Positions 17,896 through 27,033 are shown, numbered from the stretch's first letter. The stretch is 64,000 bases of DNA from Hyphomicrobiales bacterium (GCA_017304475.1 JAFKKV010000011.1:434001-498000); one strand, 5' to 3'. Notes: a model not told the origin generated them from the letters alone. Translations and numbers: made by a program.

Positions 17896-19281
17896 TTATT
17901 CAGCCGCTTCGCGCACGCCCGGGCCGCGGCTGATCCGCTGGCGCTTCAGCATTTCCGCCACCTTGAACGACACTTCCAGCGCCTGTTCGGCATTGAGGCG
18001 CGGGTCGCAATGGGTGTGGTAGCGGTCCGACAGGTCGGTGTCGGTGATCGCCGCGCGCCCGCCGGTGCATTCGGTGACGTTCTTGCCGGTCATTTCCAGG
18101 TGGATGCCGCCGGCATAGGTGCCCTCGGCCTCGTGAATGGCGAAGAACCGCTCGATCTCGCCCATGACCAGGTCGAAGGGACGGGTCTTGTAGCCGTTGG
18201 CCGACTTGATCGTATTGCCGTGCATGGGATCGCACGACCAGACGACCGTGCGGCCTTCCCGGGCCACCGCGCGGATCAGCGCCGGCAGGTGTTTTTCCAC
18301 CTTGTCGGCGCCGAACCGGCAGATCAGCGTGATCCGGCCGGCCTTATCCTCGGGGTTCAGCACGTCGAGCAGGCGCAGCATGCTGTCCGGCTCGAGGCTC
18401 GGCCCGCATTTGAACGCGATCGGGTTCTGCACGCCGCGGAAATACTCGACATGGGCATGGTCGGGCTGGCGCGTACGGTCGCCGATCCACAGCATGTGGC
18501 CAGATGTCGCGTACCAGTCGCCGCTGGTCGAATCGACGCGGGTCAGCGCCTCCTCGTAGCCGAGCAGCAGCGCCTCGTGGCTGGTGAACACCTCGGTCGT
18601 GCGCATTTCCGGATGGGCTTCCGGATCGATGCCGCAAGCCCGCATGAAGTCGAGCGCTTCCTGGATGCGCTCGGCCAGATGCAGGTATTTGTCGGTCGCC
18701 GGGCTGTCCTTGACGAAGCCCAGCATCCACTTCATCGCATTGTCGAGATTGGCGTAGCCGCCATAGGCGAAGGCCCGGATCAGGTTGAGCGTCGCCGCGG
18801 ACTGGCGATAGGCCATGGCCTGGCGCTGCGGGTCGGGCTCGCGCGCTTCCGGGGTGAAGTTGATGTCGTTGATGATGTCGCCGCGATAGGACGGCAGCGT
18901 CAGGCCATCGATGGTCTCGGTATCGGTCGAACGCGGCTTGGCGAACTGGCCCGCGACGCGGCCGACCTTCACCACCGGCATGCGGCCGGCATAGGTCAGC
19001 ACGACCGCCATCTGCAGGAAGGCGCGGAAGAAGTCGCGGATATTGTCGGCGCCGTGCTCGGCGAAGCTCTCCGCACAGTCACCGCCCTGGAGCAGGAAGG
19101 CCTCGCCTTTTGCGACTTTCGCGAGGTGCTTCTTGAGATTTCGCGCCTCACCCGCAAAAACGAGCGGAGGAAAGCCCGCAAGGCGCTTCTCGACGTCCGC
19201 AAGCGCAGCCTGGTCCTTATAGACCGGCACCTGCAGGATCGGCTTCGACCGCCAGCTCGACGGGCTCCAACGCTCGCCCAT
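17896..19281 (-). CDS. Class II 3-deoxy-7-phosphoheptulonate (DAHP) synthase
   Basis: 461 residues. Condenses phosphoenolpyruvate and erythrose 4-phosphate to DAHP, the first step of the shikimate pathway. The plant-like class II type is clear from [17 protein letters not shown] at the N-terminus, [12 protein letters not shown] (metal/active-site Cys), RPAFAKPRS-like [30 protein letters not shown], and the C-terminal [27 protein letters not shown]. The start at 19281 has a perfect AAGGAGG. A GCGTC-TT-GACGC inverted repeat at 19295-19306 in the leader could be regulatory. The allosteric behaviour cannot be judged. Confidence 0.96.
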   Translation of the reverse strand: MGERWSPSSWRSKPILQVPVYKDQAALADVEKRLAGFPPLVFAGEARNLKKHLAKVAKGEAFLLQGGDCAESFAEHGADNIRDFFRAFLQMAVVLTYAGRMPVVKVGRVAGQFAKPRSTDTETIDGLTLPSYRGDIINDINFTPEAREPDPQRQAMAYRQSAATLNLIRAFAYGGYANLDNAMKWMLGFVKDSPATDKYLHLAERIQEALDFMRACGIDPEAHPEMRTTEVFTSHEALLLGYEEALTRVDSTSGDWYATSGHMLWIGDRTRQPDHAHVEYFRGVQNPIAFKCGPSLEPDSMLRLLDVLNPEDKAGRITLICRFGADKVEKHLPALIRAVAREGRTVVWSCDPMHGNTIKSANGYKTRPFDLVMGEIERFFAIHEAEGTYAGGIHLEMTGKNVTECTGGRAAITDTDLSDRYHTHCDPRLNAEQALEVSFKVAEMLKRQRISRGPGVREAAE

Positions 19282-19487
19282 GACATCCTCCTTAGCGTCT
19301 TGACGCGAAAATGTGATTGTCACCCCGTCACCACGGACAAGGTACGATCAGGATCGCGGCTTATACACGACCCCGACGGTTCCGGCGAGTGTCTGAGATC
19401 GGCGCCGGGTTTCCTCACGGGAACCACGCATTGCGTTCTTCCGTTCTCTCTTGTACGCGCTTCCAGCGACGATCTCGAGGCTTTGAA

Positions 19488-20984
19488 ATGACCCGCGCCC
19501 TGCGCTCTGTCCTGTTCGCTGCCGTCGCTTCGACGGCCCTCGGTCTGGCCGCGCCGGTCCTTGCCCAGGCGCCTGGCCCCACCCTCAGCGTCACGGTCGA
19601 CCAGGCGGCCTGCCTCGCCCAGCCGCATCCCACCTGCACCGCCGAGCTGGCGCTGCTGGCGGCCCGCGACGAGGTCGAGGGCTGGGCCGTGACCGCCGCC
19701 TTCGAGGCCTTCATCTCGGCCGACCCGGATCTTGCCGTGCGCGATCGCTGGATGCAGCGCTACGAAGCCTGGGCGGCGGTCGCCACCGTCGACGGCATCA
19801 AGGAACGGATCATTCCGGTGCGGGCCGAGCACCTGGCGCGCAAGGGCGATTTCGCCGGCGCCTATCGCGAGCTCGGCCTGGACCGGGCCCAGCCCGACGC
19901 GCTGGCCGAACCCTCGGTGCTGATCCTCGACGAGGCGCGCGCGGGCCGGATCCGCGATACGCTGTCCAGGGTCGACCGGCTGGTCGAAAGCGACAGCCGC
20001 GACGACCTGCGCCTGGAGATCCTGGAGATCGCCCTGGCCCGGGCGCCGGCCGATGCCGACGCGGTCGCGGCCAGCATCAAGGACCGGTTCTCGCGCCGGC
20101 TCGCCCAGGCCCTGCAGGCCGGCGCCCGCGGCGACCAGGCCATCGGCCGCTCGATCGATGAATGGGTTCGCGGCGTGCGGGCCAACCAGACCGCACCCTT
20201 CGACGACGCCGATACGGCGCGCCGCGACAGCTGGGATACCTTTTTGCGCGGCGCCGTCGCCGCCAACAATCTCGAGGCCTTCCGGATCGGCATAGCCGGC
20301 CGGCCGGCCTTCGACACGGCGGCCGACGCCGAGGGCGCCAGCAAGCTTTTGCGTGTGCTGATGCGCGAGGGCCGCGCCGATTGGATCCGCGTGCTCGGCC
20401 CGGCGCTCAAGCTGCCGGCCGGCGAGAGCGTCTCGGTCGACGAGGATATCGGCGCGATGCGCGCCCTGCCGGTCGACAAGCTGATCGGCGTCGCGGCCGC
20501 GGCCGAAGCGACCGGCTCGGCGCGCGGCGCCGTGGTCGACACGGCCGTGGAAATGCTGGTCGGGCGCGGCGCCATCGCCGAAGCCCGCGACCTCTTCGTC
20601 AGTGCCGGCCGGCTCGATGAGCTCAACCGCGTCACCTTCGACCAGGAACGCATCGGCGTGGTGTTCGAGACGCTGTGGCGCGCCATCGTCGGCCGCGGAC
20701 CGAAGGAGACCGTCGACGCGCTGGCCGCACGCATCACCTCGGCCGGCGCCAAGGACTATATCGGCCGCGTCGAGAGGCTCACCACGCGCATGCGTGAGAT
20801 CGCCGCCGGCAACAAGGGCGAAGAGCCCGCCGACGACGAATGGGCGATCATGCTGGATGTCGCCATCGCCTCGGGCGATCCGGTGCTGATGACCCGGATC
20901 GCGGCGGAGATGAAGGATCCGGGGCTGCGCTCCACGGCCTTCGTCCAGGTCACCCGCAATCTCTGGGAACGCACGGCGCGCTGA
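19488..20984 (+). CDS. Exported protein of unknown function, 498 residues
   Basis: I do not recognise this protein. It has a signal peptide (residues 1 to about 26, ending APVLAQA), so it is periplasmic or outer-membrane attached. The rest is strongly helical and rich in Ala, Asp, Glu and Arg, with repeated segments that look like degenerate helical pairs (for example DLRLEILEIALARAPADADA and RGAIAEARDLFVSAGRLDEL), suggesting a TPR- or Sel1-like superhelix. Only two cysteines are seen, close together (about residues 39 and 46: ACLAQPHPTC). It is divergent from DAHP synthase and convergent with a DMT transporter, so the neighbourhood gives no role. Third-position GC and length indicate a real gene. 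Confidence 0.75.
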   Translation: MTRALRSVLFAAVASTALGLAAPVLAQAPGPTLSVTVDQAACLAQPHPTCTAELALLAARDEVEGWAVTAAFEAFISADPDLAVRDRWMQRYEAWAAVATVDGIKERIIPVRAEHLARKGDFAGAYRELGLDRAQPDALAEPSVLILDEARAGRIRDTLSRVDRLVESDSRDDLRLEILEIALARAPADADAVAASIKDRFSRRLAQALQAGARGDQAIGRSIDEWVRGVRANQTAPFDDADTARRDSWDTFLRGAVAANNLEAFRIGIAGRPAFDTAADAEGASKLLRVLMREGRADWIRVLGPALKLPAGESVSVDEDIGAMRALPVDKLIGVAAAAEATGSARGAVVDTAVEMLVGRGAIAEARDLFVSAGRLDELNRVTFDQERIGVVFETLWRAIVGRGPKETVDALAARITSAGAKDYIGRVERLTTRMREIAAGNKGEEPADDEWAIMLDVAIASGDPVLMTRIAAEMKDPGLRSTAFVQVTRNLWERTAR

Positions 20985-21003
20985 CGCCGCGCGGCCGGAC
21001 CGG

Positions 21004-21951
21004 TCATGAAGGATCGGCGCCGGCCGGCCGGCGCGTGAACGCGCGGATGGCGCCGACGACGCCGCCGACCATGAGAGCCGTGGCGATGGCCTCGGCAAGG
21101 CTCGGCCAGCGTCCGGCATGGATGAACCCATAGGCCAAGCCGAACAGCGTCTCCGAGACGATCAGCTGGGCCGCCAGCGACACCGGCAGCCGTTTCGAGG
21201 CGATCGACCAGAGCCAGGTCGCGACGAAGGACGAGGCGAGCCCGACCAGCAGCCCCCAGACGGCCAGCGGCCCGACCTGGCTCGCGGGCAGGCCGATCGT
21301 CGGCACGGCCGAAAGGTCCGCGGCCCAGGCAAGGGCCGCGAGCAGGGGCAGGCTGGCCAGCGTCGCCACGCCGGTCAGCGCGGTCCAGCCGACGGCATCG
21401 CTCTTGATGCCGCCGCGACGCAGCACGGCGGCATTGCGCATGCCGTACCAGTACCAGCTCGCGAAGCCGCCGATGGTCAGCGCGATGCCGGCGAGGATGC
21501 CGAGCCTGCCGGCCTCCGGCGCGTCGCCGAGCGCCGCGCCGTTGACGACGGCAAGGCCGAGGCCGATGGCGGCGAGCGGCGGCAGCAGGCGCCCGAGCGG
21601 CAGCCGGTCGGCGCCGCTATTGCCGCCGAGCGCCATGGCCACCGGCAGGGCCCCGATGATCAGCGCGACGATCGCCGTGCCGACCAGCGGCACGGCGAGC
21701 GCGATCAGGCCGAAATAGACGTTGAAGCCGGCGGCGCCGAGCAGGACCAGGGTCCAGCCCATGCCGGCCGGCAGGTCGCGCCAGTCGCGAAAGCCGCGCC
21801 AGGCCAGGATCGCCAGCGACACCAGGCCGAAGACCAGCGTGCGCAGGATCACCAGGTCCATCGGCTTGAACGGGGCGACCATCAGCGGCGCGACGAAGGT
21901 CATGCCCCAGAGCGCGCCGGCGGCGAGGCCCGCGAGAATGCCTGAAATCAT
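21004..21951 (-). CDS. DMT-superfamily (EamA) transporter
   Basis: 315 residues with ten predicted membrane segments in two EamA halves (first begins ILAGLAAGALWGMTFVAPLM; second at about residue 160). Members of the drug/metabolite transporter superfamily export or import small metabolites; the substrate is unknown. The ATG at 21951 starts right at the first membrane helix; an upstream in-frame ATG at 22068 would add a hydrophilic tail not expected in the family. It lies 34 nt downstream of the MBL gene and may be the last gene of the FAH-P450-MBL transcription unit, making it a possible transporter for that pathway. Confidence 0.88.
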   Translation of the reverse strand: MISGILAGLAAGALWGMTFVAPLMVAPFKPMDLVILRTLVFGLVSLAILAWRGFRDWRDLPAGMGWTLVLLGAAGFNVYFGLIALAVPLVGTAIVALIIGALPVAMALGGNSGADRLPLGRLLPPLAAIGLGLAVVNGAALGDAPEAGRLGILAGIALTIGGFASWYWYGMRNAAVLRRGGIKSDAVGWTALTGVATLASLPLLAALAWAADLSAVPTIGLPASQVGPLAVWGLLVGLASSFVATWLWSIASKRLPVSLAAQLIVSETLFGLAYGFIHAGRWPSLAEAIATALMVGGVVGAIRAFTRRPAGADPS

Positions 21952-21985
21952 CTGAACCGGGCCATAATGGCTGGAAACCGCCCCT

Positions 21986-22939
21986 TCAGCCCTGCAGCTT
22001 GGCCCACAATTCGCGGTCGCGGATATCGGTCCAGATGTCAGGCCAGTCGATGCCGCTCGCCTCGTCATAGGCGCGCGAGACGTTGAACGGCAGGCAGTGT
22101 TCGTAGATCGCGAAGGACGCGAATTTCGGATCCATCGAGACGCGCGCCGCGTCGAAGGCTTCCTTCAGCGAGCGCTTCCTGGCGACGCTGTCGGCAACCG
22201 AGGCGTAAAGCGTCGACAGGAAGTCGCGGGTCAGCGCGATGCCGTCCTTGACCATGGTGGTATTGGTCAGCGCCGCGCCGCGCCCGGGCACGACCGCCTT
22301 GGCGTTCAGGGCGGAGATCGCATCCAGCGTCGCCGGCCAGTCCTTGAAATGGGCGTCGCCGCAATAGCAGGCCGAGTGATATTCGACGAGGTCGCCGGTA
22401 AAGGCGACCTCGGCGTCCGGCACCAGCGCGACGATGTCGCCGGCGGTGTGGCCGCGGCCGAGATGCATCAGCTTCACTTCGCGTTTGCCGAGCCACACGC
22501 TCATCTCGCGGGCGAAGGTGGCATGCGGCCAGGTCAGGCCGTCGGGGATCGATTCAGCGCCCGGAAACAACCGGGGAAAGCGGCCGATCTCGCTGGCCTT
22601 GTCCTGTTCACCGCGCTCGACGATCAATCCACGCGTCGCATCCGAGGCGAGGATCGTGGCACCCTCATAGGCCGAGGCGCCAAGCACGCGCACCGCGTGA
22701 TAATGCGACAGCACGACATATTTGATCGGCTTGTCGGTGACGGTACGGACCTTGGCGATGACATCGGTCGCCATGGCCGGCGTCGCCTGGGCATCGATCA
22801 CCATGCAGCCGTCGTCGCCGACGATGATGCCGGAATTCGGGTCGCCCTCGGCCGTATAGGCATAAAGCCCCTCGCCGAGCTGGTCGAACGAGATCTTTTT
22901 CGGGCCGAGATCGGCGGTGGACGCGAAAGCCTTGCTCAC
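21986..22939 (-). CDS. MBL-fold metallo-hydrolase with altered second metal site
   Basis: 317 residues. The metallo-beta-lactamase fold is recognised from the GIIVGDDGCMVIDAQAT strand, the histidine loop, GHTAGD and TGDLVEY. The usual HxHxDH motif reads His79-Tyr-His81-Ala-Val83-Arg84. First-site ligands (His79, His81, His164) and the bridging Asp183 remain, but the second-site Asp and His are Val and Arg, and the late 'GH' is Arg220 in VPGRG. It may bind one metal or none of the usual type. The start is a GTG at 22939, with GGAG overlapping the P450 stop codon, so the two are translationally coupled. The reaction is unknown. Confidence 0.85.
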   Translation of the reverse strand: MSKAFASTADLGPKKISFDQLGEGLYAYTAEGDPNSGIIVGDDGCMVIDAQATPAMATDVIAKVRTVTDKPIKYVVLSHYHAVRVLGASAYEGATILASDATRGLIVERGEQDKASEIGRFPRLFPGAESIPDGLTWPHATFAREMSVWLGKREVKLMHLGRGHTAGDIVALVPDAEVAFTGDLVEYHSACYCGDAHFKDWPATLDAISALNAKAVVPGRGAALTNTTMVKDGIALTRDFLSTLYASVADSVARKRSLKEAFDAARVSMDPKFASFAIYEHCLPFNVSRAYDEASGIDWPDIWTDIRDRELWAKLQG

Positions 22940-22944
22940 AGAGA

Positions 22945-24189
22945 TCACTCCAGAATGGCGGGCAGCGACTGGAACCCGCGAAAGCGCAGGCGCCCGGTTC
23001 GGATGGCGGTTCCGGTCAGCCGATAGCACGGAAAGCGGCGAAGGAAACGGCTCAAGGCGATGCGCCCTTCCAGGCGCGCGACCGCCATGCCGACGCATTG
23101 ATGCGGACCCGAGGCATAACCGAGATGCCGGTTCGGCTGGCGCCCGACGTCGAAGCGGTCCGGATCGGCGAACACGGCGGGGTCGCGGTTGGCGGCGCCG
23201 ATGCACAGGGTCACCCGGGTGCCGGTGTCGAGCGCGATGCCGCCGATCGCGGTCGGTGCGGTGGTGATGCGGTTGCCGAGCTGGTTCGAGCTCTCCAGCC
23301 TGAGCGCCTCTTCGACCGCTGTCCGCGCCAGGCCGGGATCGGCGAGCAGCCGCGCGCGCTCGGCGGGCCAGCGGTCGATCAGCCAGAGCGCGTTGCCGAT
23401 CAGATTGGTGGTGGTTTCGTGGCCGGCATTGAGGATGAAGATGCAGTTCTGCAGGAGCTCGGCCTCCGACAGGCGGTCGCCGTCGGCCTCGCCCTGGATG
23501 AGCCGGGTCAGCACATCCCTGTCGGGGTCGCCGGGCGCGCGGCGCCGTCGCGCCACCAGGGTTTCCAGAAAAGCCAGGAAATCGCTCACCGCCCGGTTGC
23601 CGCGCTCCATCTGCTCAGGGCTGAGCACCGGCTCCAGGGCGCCGAGAATGGCCAGCGACCAGTCGCGCAGCGGCTCCCGCTCGTCATGGGGAATGGCGAG
23701 CAGGTTGCCGATCACCTCGACCGGAATGGCCGCGGCGAAATCCTCGATCAGGTCGACCTGGCCGCGCCCGGTCATGGCGGTGATGAGCCGGTCGACCAGG
23801 GCCTCGACATCGGCCTCCAGCGCCGAAACGGCGCGCGGGTTGAGCGCACCGGCCAGGATCTTGCGGACCCGGGTGTGCAGCGGCGGGTCGTTGAACACCA
23901 GGCTGGTCGTGTGATGGCGGAACAGCGGGCTGTCGCCGTATTTCGGCGCGAATTCGACCCGTTTGTCGGACGAAAACGTTGCGGTGTCCTTGTAGACTGC
24001 TTCCAGGTCGGCATGGCGGGTCAGAAAGATCGAGCCGTCGGGCATGCGCCTCACCGGCTCATGCTCGCGCAGCGCGCGGTAGATCGGGAACGGGTCGTCG
24101 ACGAAGCCATCGGGCGGCGCGCGCAGGTCGAAGCGCGCCGCGGCCTCGGCGGACGGAACCGGAGCCAGGCCGGCCGTGTCGGTCGTCAC
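22945..24189 (-). CDS. Cytochrome P450
   Basis: 414 residues, soluble bacterial class. Seen: I-helix oxygen-binding motif AGHETT at 255-260, ExxR (Glu294-Ala-Leu-Arg297), and the heme-binding loop YASGPHQCVG with axial Cys365, in which the family's usual Phe is Tyr. Length and layout match CYP monooxygenases of bacterial catabolic operons. The redox partners (ferredoxin and reductase) are not in the window. It overlaps the FAH-family gene upstream by 4 nt (ATGA), and its stop lies inside the ribosome binding site of the MBL gene. So it acts in the same pathway, probably hydroxylating an aromatic or related compound; that is inference. Confidence 0.95.
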   Translation of the reverse strand: MTTDTAGLAPVPSAEAAARFDLRAPPDGFVDDPFPIYRALREHEPVRRMPDGSIFLTRHADLEAVYKDTATFSSDKRVEFAPKYGDSPLFRHHTTSLVFNDPPLHTRVRKILAGALNPRAVSALEADVEALVDRLITAMTGRGQVDLIEDFAAAIPVEVIGNLLAIPHDEREPLRDWSLAILGALEPVLSPEQMERGNRAVSDFLAFLETLVARRRRAPGDPDRDVLTRLIQGEADGDRLSEAELLQNCIFILNAGHETTTNLIGNALWLIDRWPAERARLLADPGLARTAVEEALRLESSNQLGNRITTAPTAIGGIALDTGTRVTLCIGAANRDPAVFADPDRFDVGRQPNRHLGYASGPHQCVGMAVARLEGRIALSRFLRRFPCYRLTGTAIRTGRLRFRGFQSLPAILE

Positions 24190-25199
24190 GGGTGGTGCTT
24201 CCTGACGATCTGATCGATGGCGCCGAAGATCGAATGGCCTTTGGCGTCCTTCATCTCGATGCGGATCGCATCACCGAAGCGCATGAACGGCGTCTTCGCC
24301 TCGCCGTGGCGGATGGTTTCCACCGTGCGCAGTTCGGCGATGCAGACATAACCGAGGCCGCCCTCGGCGATCGTCTTTCCCGGGCCGCCATCGGCATCGC
24401 GGTTCGACACGGTGCCGGAGCCGATGATCGTGCCGGCGCCGAGTGGCCGGGTCCTGGCGGCATGGGCGATCAGCGTGCCGAAATCGAAGGTCATGTCGAC
24501 GCCGGCATCCGGCTTGCCGAACGGCTCGCCGTTGAAGAAGGCGAGCAACGGGCGATGCAGCTTGCCGTCCTGCCAGGCCGCGCCGAGTTCGTCGGGCGTC
24601 ACCGCGACGGGCGAGAAGGCGCTCGAGGGTTTCGACTGGAAGAAGCCGAAGCCCTTGCCGAGTTCACCGGGGATCAGGTTTCTCAGGCTGACGTCATTGG
24701 CGATCATGACCAGCCGGATCAGCCCGCGGGCCTCCGCCGGCGTCACGCCCATCGGCACGTCGTCGGTGATGACGGCGACCTCGCCTTCGAAGTCGATGCC
24801 ATGGGCCTCGTCCGGCAAGGTGATCGGATCGCGCGGCCCGAGAAAGGCATCCGATCCGCCTTGATACATCAGCGGGTCGGTCCAGAACGACGGCGGCATC
24901 TCGACGCCGCGGGCCTGGCGGACCAGCGCCACGTGATTCACATAGGCCGAACCGTCGGCCCATTGATAGGCGCGCGGCAGCGGGCTCGCGCAATCATGTT
25001 CATGGAAGCGGAACGACGGCACCGAGCCGATTTCGAGCTGGTCGGCGAGATCGCTCAGCCGCGGCCCCAGCCGCGCCCAGTCGTCGAGGGCCGCCTGCAG
25101 CGTCGCCACCACTGGAAAGGCATCGGTCGCGCGGGTGAGATCCCTGGACACGATCACGAGGCGTCCGTCACGTCCGTGTTTGAGCGAAGCAAGTTTCAT
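24186..25199 (-). CDS. Fumarylacetoacetate hydrolase family protein
   Basis: 337 residues, of the length and order of bacterial FAH-type hydrolases. The acidic metal ligands are visible: FEGEVAVITDD (two Glu) and MIANDVSLRN (Asp). Further along GSGTVSNRD is the C-terminal family motif. The classical reaction is hydrolysis of fumarylacetoacetate to fumarate and acetoacetate at the end of tyrosine/homogentisate breakdown. The nearby maiA makes that reaction plausible, although no homogentisate dioxygenase gene is in the window. It is the first gene of an operon with P450 and MBL genes and is divergent from marR. Confidence 0.9.
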   Translation of the reverse strand: MKLASLKHGRDGRLVIVSRDLTRATDAFPVVATLQAALDDWARLGPRLSDLADQLEIGSVPSFRFHEHDCASPLPRAYQWADGSAYVNHVALVRQARGVEMPPSFWTDPLMYQGGSDAFLGPRDPITLPDEAHGIDFEGEVAVITDDVPMGVTPAEARGLIRLVMIANDVSLRNLIPGELGKGFGFFQSKPSSAFSPVAVTPDELGAAWQDGKLHRPLLAFFNGEPFGKPDAGVDMTFDFGTLIAHAARTRPLGAGTIIGSGTVSNRDADGGPGKTIAEGGLGYVCIAELRTVETIRHGEAKTPFMRFGDAIRIEMKDAKGHSIFGAIDQIVRKHHP

Positions 25200-25402
25200 G
25201 TAGGCGAACCTCGGCGGCTATCGAAGCACGATCCGGACGTCATCGGCCGGGGAGCCATCAAAGCCTGTCGGAGGCGGATTGGCCAGGGGCTTCACCGCGA
25301 AACCGACAGCCTCGGCCGGCAGGCGCGCCTGCGTTGCGAAGCAAACCGCCCCATCCTAGATTTGATGAGCCGGATCGCTGAATTCCGGATGGAAAGGACC
25401 CG

Positions 25403-25912
25403 ATGAACGGCCGCGCGATGGAAGGGGATGGACGATCAGCCGCAAAGCTGGAGCTGGAAACCTTCCTGCCCTATCGGTTGAACGTGCTGGCGAGCATTGT
25501 CAGCCAGGGGCTCTCCGGCATCTATGCCAAGCGCTACGGCATCGGTGTTCCCGAATGGCGGGTGATGGCGACGCTCGGCCAGTTCGGCGCGATGACCGCC
25601 AAGGACATTGGCGGCCACAGCCACATGCACAAGACCAAGGTGTCGCGCGCCGTGGCCATCCTGGAAAAGCGCCAGATGGTGCAGCGCCGGGCCAACCGCC
25701 AGGATCTGCGCGAGGCCTTCCTGTCGCTGACCGATGCCGGCCGTGCCGTTTACGACGACCTGGTGCCGGTGGCGCTCACCTTCGCCGCCGACTTGACCGA
25801 GGGCCTGTCCCGGTCGGAACGGGCGGAGCTGGAGGCGCTGCTCGCCAAGCTGATGAAGCGCGGGCTGACATTGCTGAGCGAGCATGCCGCCGGGCTCGGC
25901 GACGAGGGCTGA
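25403..25912 (+). CDS. MarR-family transcriptional regulator
   Basis: 169 residues. The winged helix-turn-helix lies at about 45-115 (VPEWRVMATLGQFGAMTAKDIG, then HKTKVSRAVAILEKRQMVQRR and the wing NRQDLREAFLSLTDAG), flanked by dimerisation helices. GGAAAGGA precedes the ATG. Divergent orientation to FAH-P450-MBL and co-orientation with maiA suggest it controls this catabolic locus, probably as a repressor released by an aromatic intermediate (inference from MarR family behaviour). Candidate operator elements in the 203-bp divergent spacer are TTGC-GAA-GCAA at 25334-25344 and CCGGA-N9-TCCGG at 25370-25388; both are weak. Confidence 0.9.
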   Translation: MNGRAMEGDGRSAAKLELETFLPYRLNVLASIVSQGLSGIYAKRYGIGVPEWRVMATLGQFGAMTAKDIGGHSHMHKTKVSRAVAILEKRQMVQRRANRQDLREAFLSLTDAGRAVYDDLVPVALTFAADLTEGLSRSERAELEALLAKLMKRGLTLLSEHAAGLGDEG

Positions 25913-25930
25913 GCCTGCTGACCCGAGCGC

Positions 25931-25986
25931 ATGACGGAATGCCCATGACGGAATGCTCGTGACTGAACGCCGGTGACGCGACGCCG
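25931..25986. repeat. Four-copy 14-bp degenerate tandem repeat between marR and maiA
   Basis: Units begin at 25931, 25945, 25959 and 25973, exactly 14 bp apart: ATGACGGAATGCCC, ATGACGGAATGCTC, GTGACTGAACGCCG, GTGACGCGACGCCG. The first two differ at one position and identity drops downstream. It fills most of the space between the marR stop and the maiA ribosome binding site. Confidence 0.8.
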
Positions 25987-26018
25987 GCCTGGGCCTAGGC
26001 TCGCGACGGGAGGCATCC

Positions 26019-26663
26019 ATGAAACTCTATACCTATTTCCGTTCGTCGGCCGCGTTTCGCGTCCGGATCGCCCTCAATCTGAAGGGGCTGAGCTACGAAT
26101 CGATCCCGATCCATCTGCTGCGTGACGGCGGCGAGCAGAAAAAGCCGGGCTATCGTGCGATCAATCCGCAGGGCCGCCTGCCGGCCCTGGTGGTCGACGG
26201 GCCGTCCGGCGAGACGGTGCTGACGCAATCGCTCGCCATCATCGAATATCTCGACGAAATCGCGCCCGAGCCGCCGCTCCTGCCGGCGGATCCGATCGCC
26301 CGGGCGCGAACGCGCGCCGCCGCTCAGCTCATCGCCTGCGACATCCACCCTTTGAACAATCCGGGCACGACCGGTTATCTCAAGACCGTCATGGGCCAGT
26401 CGTCGGAAGCGATCAGCCAGTGGTACAGCCATTTCGTGCGCGACGGCTTCGCGCCGCTGGAACAGATGGTCCAGCCCGGCCCCTACGCCTTCGGCGCCGA
26501 GGTGACGCTGGCCGATCTCTGCATCGTCCCGCAAATGTTCAACGCCCGGCGCTTCAAGGTGCCGCTCGACGACTTCCCGCGGCTGCTCGCGATCACCGAG
26601 GCCTGCCTGAAGCTTCAGGCTTTCGCCGATGCGCGTCCGGAGGCGCAGCCGGACGCCGAGTAA
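26019..26663 (+). CDS. maiA: Maleylacetoacetate isomerase (zeta-class GST)
   Basis: 214 residues. Glutathione-dependent cis-trans isomerisation of maleylacetoacetate to fumarylacetoacetate. The zeta-class signature is clear: YTYFRSSAAFRVRIALNLKGL at the N-terminus (Ser-Ser-x-x-x-Arg-Val-Arg), NPQGRLPALVVDG, LTQSLAIIEYLDE, and in the helical domain CDIHPLNNPGTTGYL. GGGAGG precedes the ATG. It follows marR on the same strand, and its product would be the substrate of the FAH-family enzyme encoded divergently, so the locus is a maleylacetoacetate/fumarylacetoacetate catabolic module. Confidence 0.95.
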   Translation: MKLYTYFRSSAAFRVRIALNLKGLSYESIPIHLLRDGGEQKKPGYRAINPQGRLPALVVDGPSGETVLTQSLAIIEYLDEIAPEPPLLPADPIARARTRAAAQLIACDIHPLNNPGTTGYLKTVMGQSSEAISQWYSHFVRDGFAPLEQMVQPGPYAFGAEVTLADLCIVPQMFNARRFKVPLDDFPRLLAITEACLKLQAFADARPEAQPDAE

Positions 26664-26667
26664 TGGC

Positions 26668-27033
26668 TCAGCGGCGGCGGCCGTGATCGGGCCGACCGGC
26701 GGCGGATGGCGGCCCCGAGGGGATCGAGGAGCCCCAGCTGCGCCGTTCCGGCAAGGTGTCGCGCCGGCCGCCCGTCAGGGCATGGCCGATGCCGGCGCCG
26801 GCCAGCAGGCCGAGCGCGCCGACCAGCCAGACCAGGAACACGACCGACAGCCCCAGGTTGTGCAGTGCGTCGGCAAACCAGCCGACCGAATAGGAATCCG
26901 GGGTGAAGCCGGGCACCGTGCTCAATCCGGCCGCGCTCGAGCCGAACAGGTCGACCAGCGAATAGGCGACGAAAGCGACGATCGACCAGAGCGCGACCGC
27001 AATCCCCGTGCCCCACCAGATGAATTTGCGCAT
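26668..27033 (-). CDS. Small two-helix membrane protein, function unknown
   Basis: About 121 residues. Two membrane segments (about 6-28 WWGTGIAVALWSIVAFVAYSL and 53-80) enclose a short loop; the C-terminal 40 residues are basic and Pro/Arg-rich (GRRDTLPERRSWG). No family recognised. The ATG at 27033 begins just before the first helix and has GGGAGG upstream, though the spacing is long. It lies 108 nt downstream of the PBP1A gene on the same strand and is convergent with maiA, ending 4 nt after the maiA stop. Confidence 0.65.
   Translation of the reverse strand: MRKFIWWGTGIAVALWSIVAFVAYSLVDLFGSSAAGLSTVPGFTPDSYSVGWFADALHNLGLSVVFLVWLVGALGLLAGAGIGHALTGGRRDTLPERRSWGSSIPSGPPSAAGRPDHGRRR

Noticed and set aside
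25334..25388. MarR operators in the FAH/marR spacer
   Set aside because: Only 4-5 bp arms with unequal spacing; mentioned under marR but too weak to list as sites.
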